Shown: positions 10,390-20,592 of the stretch, piece after piece | How positions within the stretch are numbered: position 1 is the stretch's first letter | Layout of the letters: each line of letters opens with the position of its first letter | NCBI GenBank assembly: GCA_012845835.1 | Contig: JABAKD010000021.1 | Coordinates: forward strand, 8,577,006 to 8,641,005 | DNA length: 64,000 nt | DNA from: Undaria pinnatifida | Taxonomy: Eukaryota > Sar > Phaeophyceae > Laminariales > Alariaceae | Direction of reading: 5' to 3' | Notes under the pieces: model-generated | What the model saw: the letters and a program-made list of their open reading frames with translations, nothing else | Databases searched by the model: none | Told to the model about the DNA's origin: nothing | Translations under genes and position numbers: made by a program

Positions 10390-11100
10390 TGTGCATGCAC
10401 ATATGCGTACACATGTACATTTATTGCAGAAAAAGAATTTCGACATTTTTTCGACGACTTTGGGTTAAAGCGACCCGTCAATCAGAGATACAAAAAAAGC
10501 GGACAAAAAGTGCTACATCTATCGTAGCGCGCGTGTCGGGGGGGGCGTTGTATCTTTGGTTTGTGTGGCCCCTCGTGGAAGCGAAGGGTACCTGACGACC
10601 TACTGTACATGCAGAAGTGGCCAACAACAAAAGACCGCGGGAAGTAGCCGGCAGTTTTGATGCGAGTGTCAGCAACTCAGGTTTTGGTTATTTACCTGGT
10701 ATGAAACGTGTGGTGTAGAGAGAAAAGAGGTAGCGAGCGGGTCGTAGACCGTAACGAACACGCGTGATGGCTATATCGGCGTCTTTTTAACCGCACGTGA
10801 TACGTGCCCTTCTCCACGCCAACAAAGCCCGGCGGGTGCTTGGAATGCGTGACACGGTCGACCAACGCCACGATAGGTTCTCTTCTTTAGTCAGCGAATT
10901 CAGATCCAAGGCTACGGTGGGGACGGGTGTCTGCTGCTTTCACTACTGGATTTGAGGTTTTCATCACTCTCACGAGTAACTCTGCACCTCACCGGCAAAC
11001 CGGCTTTACGCGACGTGCTTCGCGCGTTGGAAGCGACTGTCAACCCCTTCAGAGCCCCCAAATCCCTCCCTATACTAACTTCAAGTAAAACCGTCCCCCA
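10390..11100. other. Intron sequence without gene
   Basis: AT-rich start, then unique sequence; no exon-like stretch or named repeat recognised apart from a short tatcgtagcgcgcgtc piece (family C end) at 10517. Confidence 0.4.
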
Positions 11101-11112
11101 ACAGGGTTCCAG

Positions 11113-11507
11113 TGGTGAACTCATTAGTGGGGCATTAGTCCGTTTGACCACTTGCAAAAGGTTAACCAAAAGCTTATCCAAACTAAGCCTTACAACACTC
11201 TCCCCCCCTGAAACGGCGGGAATAGCAGGTCGGCCGGATATACGGGCGGACCTGTCAATATCCAAGCGGTTTCATTTCCTGGGGACACCGGGGAGAGCAT
11301 TTTTCAAGTCCGACATGGGGAAAGTCTGAAAAAAAACGTTTGTTATTGTGGATGGTGGGATTCGAACCCACGAACCCCCCACCAAAAAAAAAACATGGTC
11401 CTCCCGACGACGCCATTTGTTAAGGTATCAATCAGTGGGGCATTAGTCCGCTTGGACCACTTGCAAAACGTTAACCGATAGCATTACCCAAACTAAGCCT
11501 TGTAACA
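11113..11507 (-). mobile_element. TRIM-like miniature LTR retroelement, copy 2
   Basis: Same structure as copy 1 on the other strand: LTR 11507-11418 (TGTTACAAGG...CCTTAACA), interior with GTGGGTTCGAATCCCACCAT (a perfect tRNA B-box sequence), a purine tract, and LTR 11197-11113 ending TTCACCA. The two LTRs differ in places and no target duplication is visible, so this copy is older or rearranged. Confidence 0.6.
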
Positions 11508-11540
11508 CGAACCACGACCCCTTCCGATGCCGGATTCGTT

Positions 11541-11660
11541 TCGCAAAGTTAAAACAAGCTCGCAAAGGAACGAGGGGGGGGGGGGGGGTCACTCGCGCGA
11601 GGGACCCCGACCCGCTGTAACACAAGGCCCCAGCAGTGACCCCCCCTACGATAGCCCCGA
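11541..11660 (+). repeat. Family D fragment
   Basis: gggtcactcgcgcgagggac, cgctgtaacacaaggcccca, ccccctacgatagcc. Confidence 0.45.
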
Positions 11661-11705
11661 GATGCTCGACGTTTCTACACCGACACGGTTTTTTTTTTTG
11701 TTACC

Positions 11706-11940
11706 GGAGTCTTACTACGGTAGCCCCCCCCATTTTTCTTTAGCGAAATCGCCGGTTTCAAAACCAGGTCTCGGCCCTATCTCCTGAAAAATCGGTGTCC
11801 CCCGACACCCCGACGTTGTCGATCGTTAGATCTTTGCACACAAGAAAACATACGGATACTTTTTTTTTCTCAATTAGTATCCTTCCTTGTGTCGAGCAGC
11901 CATGAAACGTTCGTTAAATGAACAAAAAAAAAAAAACGCG
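11706..11940 (+). mobile_element. MITE family A, 3' end lost into (GTT)n array
   Basis: Left end GAGTCTTACTACGGTAGCCC intact; the right end is replaced by a GTT array. Confidence 0.65.
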
Positions 11941-11959
11941 TGCTGCGATATAGAGGTGG

Positions 11960-11962
11960 CAT

Positions 11963-12006
<44 letters not shown>

Positions 12007-12092
12007 GCTGTTGTTGTTGTTGTTGTTGTTGTTTTTGTTGTTGTTGTTGTTGTTGTTGTTGCTGTTGTTGTTGTTGTTGCTGTTGCTGTTAA
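11960..12092 (+). repeat. (GTT)n array
   Basis: About 44 units with a few GCT/TTT changes; the T/G frames it opens are not genes. Confidence 0.9.
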
Positions 12093-12305
12093 TTTGTCTA
12101 CAACTGGAAACCCGTCTTTTTTAAGAAAAAAACACTTGGAAGTAGTATAGGAAAGGGTTTTGGGACTCTCCAAAAGGGGTGGACCTCAATTTGCTGGATT
12201 TCCCTTGTTGTGCTGAAACAACAGGTTTCGTTGTATGCCTCACGAAGGCCGTGAGATCGCCCATCGGGTACGTATACATGGCACTTTCTATTTTTTTCCC
12301 TCCGA

Positions 12306-12567
12306 GGAGTCTTACTACGGTAGCCCCCCCAACTTTTCTTTCACGAAATCGCCGGTTTTGAAACCAGCCCACGGCCGTATCTTCTGAAATACGGTGCCCC
12401 TTGCCACCTCGACATCATCAATCTATAGCCCTTCGCAAACAAGAAAAAACGTGAAGACATTGTTTTTCGTAGCATCTTTCCTCCCGTATTGAGCAACCGC
12501 AAAATGTTCGCCAAAGAAATCGCAGGGTTTTTTTTTTCGGGGGGGGGGGCTATTGAAGAATCAGTCC
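12306..12567 (+). mobile_element. MITE family A
   Basis: Both inverted ends present; followed directly by a family B fragment. Confidence 0.7.
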
Positions 12568-12571
12568 GAAG

Positions 12572-12745
12572 AGTCATTCCACGGTAGGGTTGCGGCAGAT
12601 TCTGAGATTTTTCTGGGCTCCTGACATGATGAGCTAGCTCGATATCTCACCATCATCACCCGAAACATAATTTCGAAGACAGTCGTTCCCGCAATCCCGA
12701 CCAACAGTTCATTTCTACCGCGCCAAGTGCTAAAACGATATAACG
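12572..12745 (-). mobile_element. MITE family B fragment
   Basis: Starts GAGTCATTCCACGGTAGGG; the far arm is missing at the start of the 9-bp minisatellite. Confidence 0.6.
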
Positions 12746-12799
12746 AGGTATGCTCGTAACGTTATCGTTACTGACCGATAGTTCCACGCTTGAGGAGGT

Positions 12800-12905
12800 A
12801 AGATCGGTCAGATCGGTCAAATCGCTCAGATCGGTCAGGTCGGTCAGGTTGGTCAAATCGGTCAGATCGGTCAGATCGGTCAGATCGGTCAGATCGGTCA
12901 GGACG
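12800..12905 (+). repeat. 9-bp minisatellite (ATCGGTCAG)n, array 1
   Basis: About 11 units. The following 180 bases (cctttggctccaaaaggtgg to ggtttggcgcagcgtaag) recur after array 2. Confidence 0.85.
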
Positions 12906-13078
12906 GTCAGAAAAAAAAACCTTTGGCTCCAAAAGGTGGAAACCTTTAGCGTACCGCGGGATGACCCTTACCGTGGACCAAGGCGACGTTCACTGCCGGG
13001 TTCGAGTCACTCGCCCGAGTAACCCGTTGTACCTCACTGTGAAAAAAAAGCTCAAGGCAGCTGGTTTGGCGCAGCGTA

Positions 13079-13350
13079 AGATCGGTCAGATCGATCAGAT
13101 CGGTCAAATGGGTCAGATGGGTCAGATCGGTCAGATCGATCAGATCGGTCATATCGGTCATATCGGTCAGATCGGTCAGATCGGCCAGATCGGTCAGATC
13201 GATCAGATCGGTCAGATCGTTCAGATCGGTCAGATCGGTCAGATCGGTCAGATCGGTCAGATCGGTCAGATCGGTCAGGTCGGTCAGATCGGTCAGGTCG
13301 GTCAGGTCGGTCAGGTCGGTCAGATCGGTCAGATTGGTCAGGACGGTCAG
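13079..13350 (+). repeat. 9-bp minisatellite (ATCGGTCAG)n, array 2
   Basis: About 30 units; part of a roughly 440-bp tandem duplication with array 1. Its open frames (IGQ or LTD repeats) are by-products. Confidence 0.85.
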
Positions 13351-13660
13351 AAAAAAAAAATATTTGGCTTCAAAAGGTGGAAACCTTTAGCGTACCGCGG
13401 GATGACCCTTACCGTGGACCAAGGCGACGTTCACTGCCGGGTTCGAGTCACTCGCCCGAGTAACCCGTTGTACCTCACTGTGAAAAAAAAGCTTAAGGCA
13501 GTTGGTTTGGCGCAGCGTAGCTAACCATTCTATTGCGGATTCATATCGCATACTTAAAACAAATGAAAGCCCAAGATAAGCAAAGGAAAAAGGGGTTTAC
13601 TCGCGAGAGTGACCTCGAGCCACTGCAAAACATGACCCCAAAAGTGATCTCCCTAACGAG

Positions 13661-13911
13661 GAGTCTTACTACGGTAGCCCCCCCAACCTTTCTTTGACGA
13701 AATCGCCGGTTTTGAGACCAGATCCCGGTCGTATCTCCTGAAGTACGATGTCTCTCGACACCCTCCCCGACGTCATCGATCGACAAGCCCTTGCACGCAA
13801 AAAAATATATGGATGCTTTGTTTTCAATCGTATCCTTCCTTGAGTCGAGCAGCCATGAAACGTTCGTTAAACCATATTGCTGTTTTTTTGGGGGGGCTAA
13901 GGTAGAATCGG
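13661..13911 (+). mobile_element. MITE family A
   Basis: Both ends present (GAGTCTTACTACGGTAGCCC ... GGGGGGGCTAAGGTAGAATC). Confidence 0.7.
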
Positions 13912-13999
13912 TTTTTGGGGGGGGTCCGTATCGATGGTCTGTAATACTAGGTAGTAGTTAAGTAGTATACATACTTCGTATTAATCAAGGCTTTTCACG

Positions 14000-14275
14000 G
14001 CTCACGAACCGACCCGCGGGTCATGCCAGGAGGTTTTCAAAATCTCGCGGATCGAGTGGGGTCGGGTCAAAAGGTAAGGTGTTTGAAATAACACGGGACG
14101 GGACGGGTCGGGTCAAGTCAGGAGGTTGTCAAAATCTCGCGGATCGAGTGGGGTCGGGTCAGAAGGTAAGGTGCTTGAAACAACGCGGGACAGGTTCAGG
14201 CGATGCCGGGACGTTTTAAAAAATATCTCGTGGGGCCGAGACCGGTTGCCCTGACTCAATCTGACCCGTAAAAAG
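14000..14275 (+). repeat. GGGTC-rich dispersed repeat (family M)
   Basis: Internal 100-bp tandem duplication (aatctcgcggatcgagtggg twice). Confidence 0.6.
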
Positions 14276-14429
14276 CGTTGCCAATGATAGGCCATGAGAT
14301 GGTCCATCGACGCTTTTATTTTGCCCTCCAATAAACTGTTTTTTGTTTTTGTTTTGATTTTTGTGAGTCAAAGTGAGGGGTCTCCAAAAAAAAGAAAAAA
14401 AAAAGAAAAAAAAACGATAGCTACGGCAA

Positions 14430-14725
14430 GGGGATCACTTTTTTTTTTTCCACTCGCTGGTTTTGCAGAGGCTCCGGGTCACTCGCGCGAGTGACCTCCC
14501 CCTCATTCGTTTTTGGCGCTCGTAAGCGCTCGTCCTGGTGTTAAGTTTGCGATGTGAACCCGGCAAGATGGAATAGGTCGCTACGATGCGCGAAGCACAT
14601 CGCGTGCCGTCGTTTCGTCGGTGAGGTGCAAAGTCACACGTGCGGGCAGCTAAAATGCTGGTAGTGAAAATGGGGCTATCCCCCTTACGGCGGCCTTGAC
14701 CTTAGGTACTGAGTACACGTGCGCA
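14430..14725 (+). repeat. Family D fragment
   Basis: agctacggcaaggggatcac, tcactcgcgcgagtgacctc, and gtcgtttcgtcggtgaggtg. Confidence 0.45.
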
Positions 14726-15119
14726 GGTGGCCGAACTCGGGAAGAAGAAAAGGGTTTACTCCGCCCCCGTAGCCTTGACCTCACCGTATCCGTACCTGAG
14801 ACAAGAAAATATGGCCTTCACCGTGCTCTTCACGACCGGATCGGTGGCCGGCAATACCGAGAGCACCGGTGACGCTGGCAGCAACAACGAAAAACAAAAA
14901 ACAAAAGAAAAAACGGGCCCGATTTCGAATTAGACAAGATAGATGTCGATGCTGTTTCGATTTCGCAGAACAGATTGAAGTTCGGGAGCCTTGCTTCACA
15001 AAACAGTCGGTCAATCGATCAGACACACTCAATGCACGACCGAGTGAATGCGTATGAGCAGCGCACTGCCGTATTTCGCCAAGCTGGTAACAGCGATGCG
15101 AGAGAAAGACAGCACCTCA

Positions 15120-15385
15120 GGGAGGTCGGAGTCGTTCTACGGTATAGGCCTCTCTATTTTGGGCCTAACTCTTCTTCGGGCCGGTTGAGCTAGCTCCGCA
15201 CGAGCGCAACAAATCCGTTAACACGATAGACATACGGGCGTATACTTTTCAGCACTAGCGAACGGGAATGATGGTCGGGTTGGGCGAATGAACGCCTGCG
15301 AAGGCATGTCTAGGTCGGGTGTGAGATAGTGAGCCCCTCGTGTTAGGAGCTCCCAAAACTTCCGCAGCACTCCTAGCGTGGAACG
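15120..15385 (+). mobile_element. MITE family B, abutting a dynein exon
   Basis: gggccggttgagctagctcc ... tcctagcgtggaac; lies about 50 bases downstream of the donor of the exon at 15437. Confidence 0.6.
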
Positions 15386-15436
15386 GTCCACAAAAAGTTA
15401 TTTCTCGCACCTTTTGCCCCACTGCCACCCCACTAC

Positions 15437-15607
15437 CTCTTTTCGCTAACGGACCGTGGATAGGGCGTGTCCCACCGGCTACTCAACTCGTTCACCACTG
15501 CTGCAAAACTCGTAAAAGGGGCCAATTTCACGTTATGAGCAGCCCCTTTAAGACATTTTATGACATCGACTCGGGGCCAACCCGCGCGAGCGTCTGCCCC
15601 TGTATAC
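15437..15607 (-). CDS. Dynein heavy chain exon (PRVD segment)
   Basis: The open frame starts after an AG (cttgaaaag) and stops being open immediately after position 15437, where AG|GTAGTG would read into a stop; this supports a splice donor. The peptide includes GADARAGWPRVDVIKCLKG and NVKLAPFTSFAAVVNELSSR. Dynein heavy chains have 'IPRVE..L' at this point of the tail, followed by a weakly conserved stretch of about 50 residues before the YLL helix. The exon leaves in phase 2, matching the entry phase at 5710. The intron between the two is about 9.7 kb and holds the OTU ORF, both TRIM elements and several MITEs. Confidence 0.6.
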
Positions 15608-15808
15608 CTTTTCAAGTCGTAAGTTTTGGGGGGGGGGCGTCTTTTCCTTTTCTTTCGTGGTATGCATTACCATTGGGTTATTTATCACGCTACGAAGCTT
15701 TTTTTCTTTTAGTGAGATTCAGAGATTGGGGATGGCGTTTTCCTTTTCGTTATTTTCGCGGTATGCACTGCCATGGATTGTTTATCGCGCTCACGTGGTT
15801 CGGGCGAC

Positions 15809-16076
15809 GAGTCTTACTACGGTAGCCCCCCCCAACTTTTCTTGAACGAAATCGCCGGTTTCCTTAACCAGGTCCCGGTCGTATCTCCTGAAAATGCGGT
15901 GTCCCTCGACACCCCGACGCCATCGATCGATAGACCTTTGCACACAGGAAAATACATGGATTTTTTTTTTTTTTTTTCTTTTAATCGTGTCCTTCCTTGC
16001 GTCGAGCAGCCGTGATACGTTCGTTCGTTCAAGAAATTCGCTGGGTTTGGGGGGAGGTTATCGAAAAATCACTCCG
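15809..16076 (+). mobile_element. MITE family A
   Basis: Full-length copy; the T-tract inside is expanded to 17. Confidence 0.7.
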
Positions 16077-16140
16077 AGGTTGTTCGGAGACCCGCTATCG
16101 CCAATGACCTAAAACCAGCAGTGGCAACAGGGTCACCCCC

Positions 16141-16385
16141 GGAGTCATCCCACCGTAGCCTAACCATTGTATGGTACCGGTCGACCTCGTTAAGTGAGGG
16201 ACTACCTGAAGCTTTATGCGAGTATATATCGGTTTTGGGACAATCTCACAGCGCGTGGAAGCGTCGGCCGAGTTGCACGATTGAATGCCTTCGAAGTCAT
16301 GTTTCGGGGGTTGAGAGGTTGAGAGCTCCTCCTGTCAGGAGCCCAGAAGAAATTTCTTAGAATCTGCTGCACCCACGCCGTCCGA
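16141..16385 (+). mobile_element. MITE family B
   Basis: GGAGTCATCCCACCGTAGCC at the left; ctgctgcacccacgccgtcc at the right. Confidence 0.65.
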
Positions 16386-16706
16386 CGCCGACTTCCCTAC
16401 AATGGTTGACGTTGAGAGGAAGCAGGTTTTTTGCTTATTGTTTTTTTTTTTTTGAGACAAAAGACTCCTTAGCATTCCCCAAATCGTGAGAAAATGTCAA
16501 AAAAACAATACCCTGGTATTGTTTTGCGAATGGTATTGTTTTTGCGAAACTGAAGGTTTTCTACTTCTGGGCCACGTTTGTTTTTTTTTCCCATCGGAGT
16601 GGTGCACTCTCAGGTAGCCCCCAAAAAGCGTTTTAGCGTGAGGTATCGAGCTCCTAGAGCCTCACGGGAGGAGCTTCAGCAGAAACGAAAACGCCGCTGC
16701 CTCCAC

Positions 16707-16843
16707 CGCCTTAGCGTCTGTCCGTACAAAAAACGAACATGTAATTTGACCCTGTCATCCACACGTGCAAGAAAATTACGCACAAGGTGCGGAAGTCTGT
16801 CCGCCTCACAAGTCGGTCTCTTCTTAGTAGGATACGGCTCACC
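16707..16843 (-). CDS. Probable dynein heavy chain exon (LARVDDRV helix), 5' border uncertain
   Basis: The frame reads EPYPTKKRPTCEADRLPHLV, then RNFLARVDDRVKLHVRFLYG. The block 'L..LV..FL..VDDRV' fits the dynein-tail helix just before PRVE. At least three phase-0 acceptors are possible (exon start near 16804, 16837 or 16843). A usable donor is GGCG|GTGGAG after 16707 in phase 2, which would complete an Arg codon with 15607. The frame closes a few codons further on (TGA), as expected for an exon border. Assignment rests on order, phase and motif, not on strong identity. Confidence 0.5.
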
Positions 16844-17227
16844 CTCCAAAAAGCCGCTTTTTTGTGCAGGAGCTGTAACTACAGAGTACAGGTCCAAACC
16901 ATGGAAACCATAGCTAGACCGTGCAGATCGGTCGGCTCCCGCCGAGCAACATGAGCTAGACCATTTAGACCTTCCCTGAATGTTCTAGACCATCACGTGA
17001 TCTGCCGGGTGATCTGTCCGGTGCGTGGGAATCTTTGCGGTGGGCTCCGACGCTTATAGCCCCAAAGTCCCGTCCTATTCTAATTCCAAGTAATTCGTCC
17101 CGCCCCGAAAAAGTTTCCAGTTGTCAAGCCGTTAACCTAGTGCAGACCGGATTTCTTCGTGTTGCTGACGTCTAAGTCGTCATGTTCGATTTTTTTTTTT
17201 TTCTTCCACAGTGTCAAACGGGAACAT

Positions 17228-17585
17228 GGTCACAGTATGGTGGGGGGGGTATCCCAATGGGGGGGGGGGGGGGGGGCACCCCCGATAACACTGGGGGGCG
17301 AGGGGGGTACCTCCTCTTTGGGCCCCTTTTTTTCAATGCTGGGCTTGAGTCACCCGCTCGAGTGGCTCTGTATCTCAATGAAAAGCAGGCGATAGGCGAT
17401 TTGTTGGGCGCAATGTAGCTAGCGAGCCAATTCCATGGCGGAATCATACGGCAACCCCTCCCCCCCAAAAAAGCACGACAGCTTCAAGACCGCATGGGAA
17501 TAGGGGAAGTCACTCGCGCGAGTCACACCCGAGCCACTGCTAACCAAGGCCTCCAAACAAATGACCCCCTCCACCGTAGCCAAAG
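17228..17585 (+). mobile_element. Repeat family D
   Basis: gagtcacccgctcgagtggc near the left, gtcactcgcgcgagtcacac near the right, end ctccaccgtagccaaag. Contains runs of 14-18 G. Confidence 0.5.
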
Positions 17586-17903
17586 GCCAAGGTTTAGTCT
17601 CTGGTGAAAAACGCACAATAAATATATGGCTTGTCCCTAAACCCTTGCGTGCAGCTCTAAAAAGTTGTAATCCCTAGAGCTGTGTGTGAGCCGGTAGGGC
17701 GTCACGAAAAATGACCAAGCCGGTAGGTGCCGAAGGCATGTCGACTTGTCCACTTGAGTCAGGCGAGAGAAAAGCGAGCCAAATTAGCTCTCTCCGGGGA
17801 GGGGGGGGGGAGGGGTCGCCTGAAACAAAAAAAGAAGCGTCCCGCATTGAAATCTGGCTAACAGTTAAAATGGTGGCTTATGTCGTGCAGACTCACAGCT
17901 CCA

Positions 17904-18240
17904 TCATTCGGTGGCACAAAGCGCCCAAAACGACACGAACCAACCTGTACCATCCGCATTAGTAGACCAACGGCTGCTGCTCCCCGCTTTCCGAATAATC
18001 TTGGCCAGCTCCAGGGAAGATTCAGAATCATCGCCCGATTTTTCCGAACTCGAGGAGGATTCGGACAAATCGCCTTCGGAATCGGAATCGGGCTCAGAGT
18101 AGAGGGAAACGCGTCGCAGCATCTCTTCCGGCGCCGGCATCGTCGTAAAATACGTTTTGGCCTTCTTCTTCGGGAGGTACACGACAGACACATCACCCGC
18201 GGGATCGCGGTCGTAAGCGGGCAGGAGGAGACGCCGAGCG
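17904..18240 (-). CDS. Unrecognised acidic/Ser-rich ORF
   Basis: The frame reads LLLPAYDRDPAGDVSVVYLP, then KKKAKTYFTTMPAPEEMLRR, then an acidic serine stretch (SEPDSDSEGDLSESSSSSEK) and ELAKIIRKAGSSSRW. It ends at TGA, or is spliced at GATG|GTACAG shortly before. An ATG lies at 18191. Composition (basic patch followed by acidic Ser repeats) looks like a real nuclear-type protein segment. It sits between dynein exons on the same strand but matches no dynein motif, and may belong to a mobile element. Confidence 0.4.
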
Positions 18241-18387
18241 AAACAACGATAGCATTCGGGTGGTTAGTTCCTCCTAGTCCGCCATAAAAATAAACAAACA
18301 AATAAAAAACGGGTCGCCTAAAACTGCTTCCCCCTATCGTGTTTCCGAGCATCCCGCCTAGCCTCTTTTGCTCGTGCCTGCGACGCG

Positions 18388-18755
18388 TTCTACGACAAAG
18401 AGGTTGACACCAGTTTTTTTTTTTTTTCTGAGGTTTCCTCAATTTTTCCCTCTCTCCCAAAACATGATTTCGGAGAAAAAAATAAAACTGCTACTGCTTC
18501 AAACCGGATGAAAAAAACCCATGGCGTAGATACACAACGAGAATCACGCCAAAAAAAGGTATACCTTGATGCCTCCACTTCCGACGATTTTGGGTTAAGA
18601 TGCCCCGTTATTCAAAAACCATTTTCGCCAAAAAAAGGTATACCTTAATACCTCCACTTCCGACGATTCTGGGTTAAGATGCCCTGTCATTCAAAAACCA
18701 TTTTCGCCAAAAAAAGGTATACCTCTATCGGGTATACTTCTATCGTAGCACGCGT
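18388..18755 (-). mobile_element. MITE family C with a 79-bp internal tandem duplication
   Basis: Ends gacgcgttctacgac and tatcgtagcacgcgtc; the aaaggtataccttaatacct ... aaccattttcgcc block is repeated in tandem. Confidence 0.65.
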
Positions 18756-19311
18756 CGCTTCCCGCCTATCCTCTTCTACCACCTGCAATAACTGCCCCAC
18801 CGGGTACAGTAGTGGGCCCTATATAGTGCAGGGGTCTGTCGTGAGAATTTACCTGCACTATAGCAGGCACCTGCACTACTGAAAAGGGTGCCCTCGATAG
18901 TGCAGGTTCTGCACTATTGGGGCTTTGAATATTCCTCAATAGTGCAGGTTCTGCACTATTGAGGCACTCTTCGACTTCACGTTGTGAGTGTGGCGTCCAC
19001 GCTTTGCGGGGCCAGCAGAGTACGAAATGGATCGAGATTGTGGATTAATAGTGGACGAAGCTAACTCTCAGTCCTCGTTGCCTGCCTTCCCTCGATGATG
19101 CATGATAGAAAAAGACTTGCTATGTGTATAAAAAAAATACGACAGAAATCCCACTGCAAAAACACGAGCAACCATGTACTGCTGGCCCCTGCCATCATCA
19201 CGTGATGATCAAACTCTCATGTCTCCCTGGCGAACCTGCTTCGATTTAGCAAGAACCAACACACACACAACCAGCCAGGCGCAACCTCACTCCGTCGTGC
19301 CAATTAATCTG

Positions 19312-19379
19312 ACCCCTAACCCTAACCCTAACCCTAACCCTAACCCTAACCCTAACCCTAACCCTAACCCCTAACCCTA
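19312..19379 (+). repeat. Interstitial telomeric array (CCCTAA)n
   Basis: About eleven nearly perfect CCCTAA units. They sit in the middle of the pogo-like element, exactly where its HTH frame breaks. This suggests a telomeric-repeat insertion at a repaired break, and that the host telomere is TTAGGG-type. Confidence 0.9.
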
Positions 19380-19746
19380 AGTGCGCGTAGGAGACCTTGG
19401 CATCGATCAGCTTGAGGATGTCAAGCTTCCCATTGATGTCCACCCGCGCACGAGCACCACACGAAGCCTTCACACTCCCCCCTTTCTTCTTCGTCGGGCG
19501 TTGAGATGGTCCCGACCCAGCGCCCTCAGCACCCTCAGCTGGTATCTCTTTGCGCTTGCCAGTCTCTTTGCGCTTGCCAGCTCTTGCGACGCACGAGCAG
19601 CAGATTCGCCTTGTTTCGATGTCGCCGACCATGCTGCCGCAGTTGCCGTGGAGCCGCCCGCCACATCCTCCATGACAGACGTGGCCATGAGGGGCTTGCG
19701 GCATCTTGTCTGGTTGGTGGCACAGCTCACCGTCCGCACAAGGCAT
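19380..19746 (-). pseudogene. Truncated pogo-like transposase (zinc finger + HTH), broken by telomeric repeat
   Basis: It starts at ATG 19746. Residues 1-55 hold a Cys/His cluster (CADGELCHQPDK, then HVCHGGCGGRLHGNCG and RRICCSC) like the zinc fingers found before DDE transposases. After a basic linker comes VDINGKLDILKLIDAKVSYA, matching the first helices of the CENP-B N-terminal/psq HTH ('..EKL.IL..ID...S...'). The frame then runs into TTAGGG repeats and becomes meaningless Arg-Val repeats. No catalytic domain follows. Interpretation is from motif memory, without a search. Confidence 0.5.
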
Positions 19747-20365
19747 GGTGCGCCTCTGCGCTGCGTACAGCTCTTCGGGTCTGCAGCAGCACGTGCGCCC
19801 GCGTTTGTGTTGCGTCTATCCGCTGTTCGTGAGTGTGTGTCTTGTTTTTCTTTTGATCGCGTGTGTGTCAATGTTTCTCCACCTGCACTATTGCGGGGCA
19901 CCGCGGTGCCCAACCTGCACTATATCGGGTATATGCCTCAATAGTGCAGATCCTGCACTATTGAGGGCACCGTCTATGCGCATAGATTTTACCTGCACTA
20001 TATCGGGCGGTTGCACTATTCAAAGTGCACTATAGGGGGCCCACTACTGTACCCTCCTTCACTGTTATCGCACCTACAGTTCACAGGATTCCCGCGTTTT
20101 TTTTTTTTTCTTCACTTTCTTTGATGGTCGCGCCAATTTTCATCGAAAACGAAAAAAAAAAAAAAAACTCCTCCAGTGGCCTCTGGGCAGGAAGAAAAAA
20201 ACAAGGAAGGAAATATACGGAAGAACTTCAACTTCTTGCACGTATTTGTGACCATCCCGCCTGGAAATCTACGCTGCTGCAATGGTTGACCCTCAATAGC
20301 TCCAAGCAATCTGGTCCACCAAAACAAAGCGTGTAGACTCGGATCGAAAGGAGCTGTGTACTCAC

Positions 20366-20524
20366 CGAGCCTGTTCCCCCCGGCGCCGACAAGTTACCGC
20401 CACCGCCACTGATTATTTGATCCGCCGCGGCCGAACGAGAGCGCCCTGCGCCATTGTCGCCACCGTCGCAATCGTGCGCCACCCGCGGAAGGTTGCTAAA
20501 GCTGAAGATTACCTCTCGTGCTAC
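20366..20524 (-). CDS. Dynein heavy chain exon (VIFSFS segment)
   Basis: It is 53 codons in phase 0 at both ends, between the acceptor catcacgacag and a near-perfect donor TCG|GTGAGT. The peptide starts VAREVIFSFSNLPRVAHDCD and continues as a Gly/Ser-rich linker (GGDNGAGRSRSAAADQ, then GGGGNLSAPGG). The dynein tail has 'PxFxVxL......IxFxPS' here: the previous exon ends PPVFK and this one supplies the beta-strand that follows. The Gly-rich tail is not typical of the family and is probably a lineage-specific loop. An in-frame ATG lies 21 bases before the acceptor, so a separate gene start cannot be fully excluded. Confidence 0.6.
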
Positions 20525-20592
20525 CTGTCGTGATGGTTTTGACATACCAGGTATTGGTTGTGGTCGGCGGTAGGAAACTGCCGCTTATGAGA

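Larger units (their letters stand above)
18807..20049 (-). mobile_element. pogo-like (Tc1/mariner superfamily) DNA transposon
   Basis: The ends are CAGTAGTGGGCCC in inverted orientation, each flanked by TA (18805-18806 and 20050-20051). TA duplication and CAGTAG ends are characteristic of the pogo/Tc1-mariner group. About 170 bases inside each end carry several short palindromes built on ACCTGCACTATA and TAGTGCAGG. The interior encodes a zinc-finger plus CENP-B-type HTH fragment on the minus strand and an array of telomeric repeats. No DDE domain was found, so the copy is internally deleted and non-autonomous. Confidence 0.65.

Noticed and set aside
12961..13524. 187-codon IGQ-repeat ORF
   Set aside because: Comes from the 9-bp minisatellite; flanks are non-coding repeat.
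17858..18460. 200-codon minus-strand Arg/Cys-rich frame
   Set aside because: Overlaps the more protein-like acidic/Ser-rich frame at 17904-18240 and has improbable composition.
19381..19944. 187-codon plus-strand ORF in the pogo-like element
   Set aside because: The minus-strand frame carries the zinc-finger and HTH motifs; the plus frame has none.
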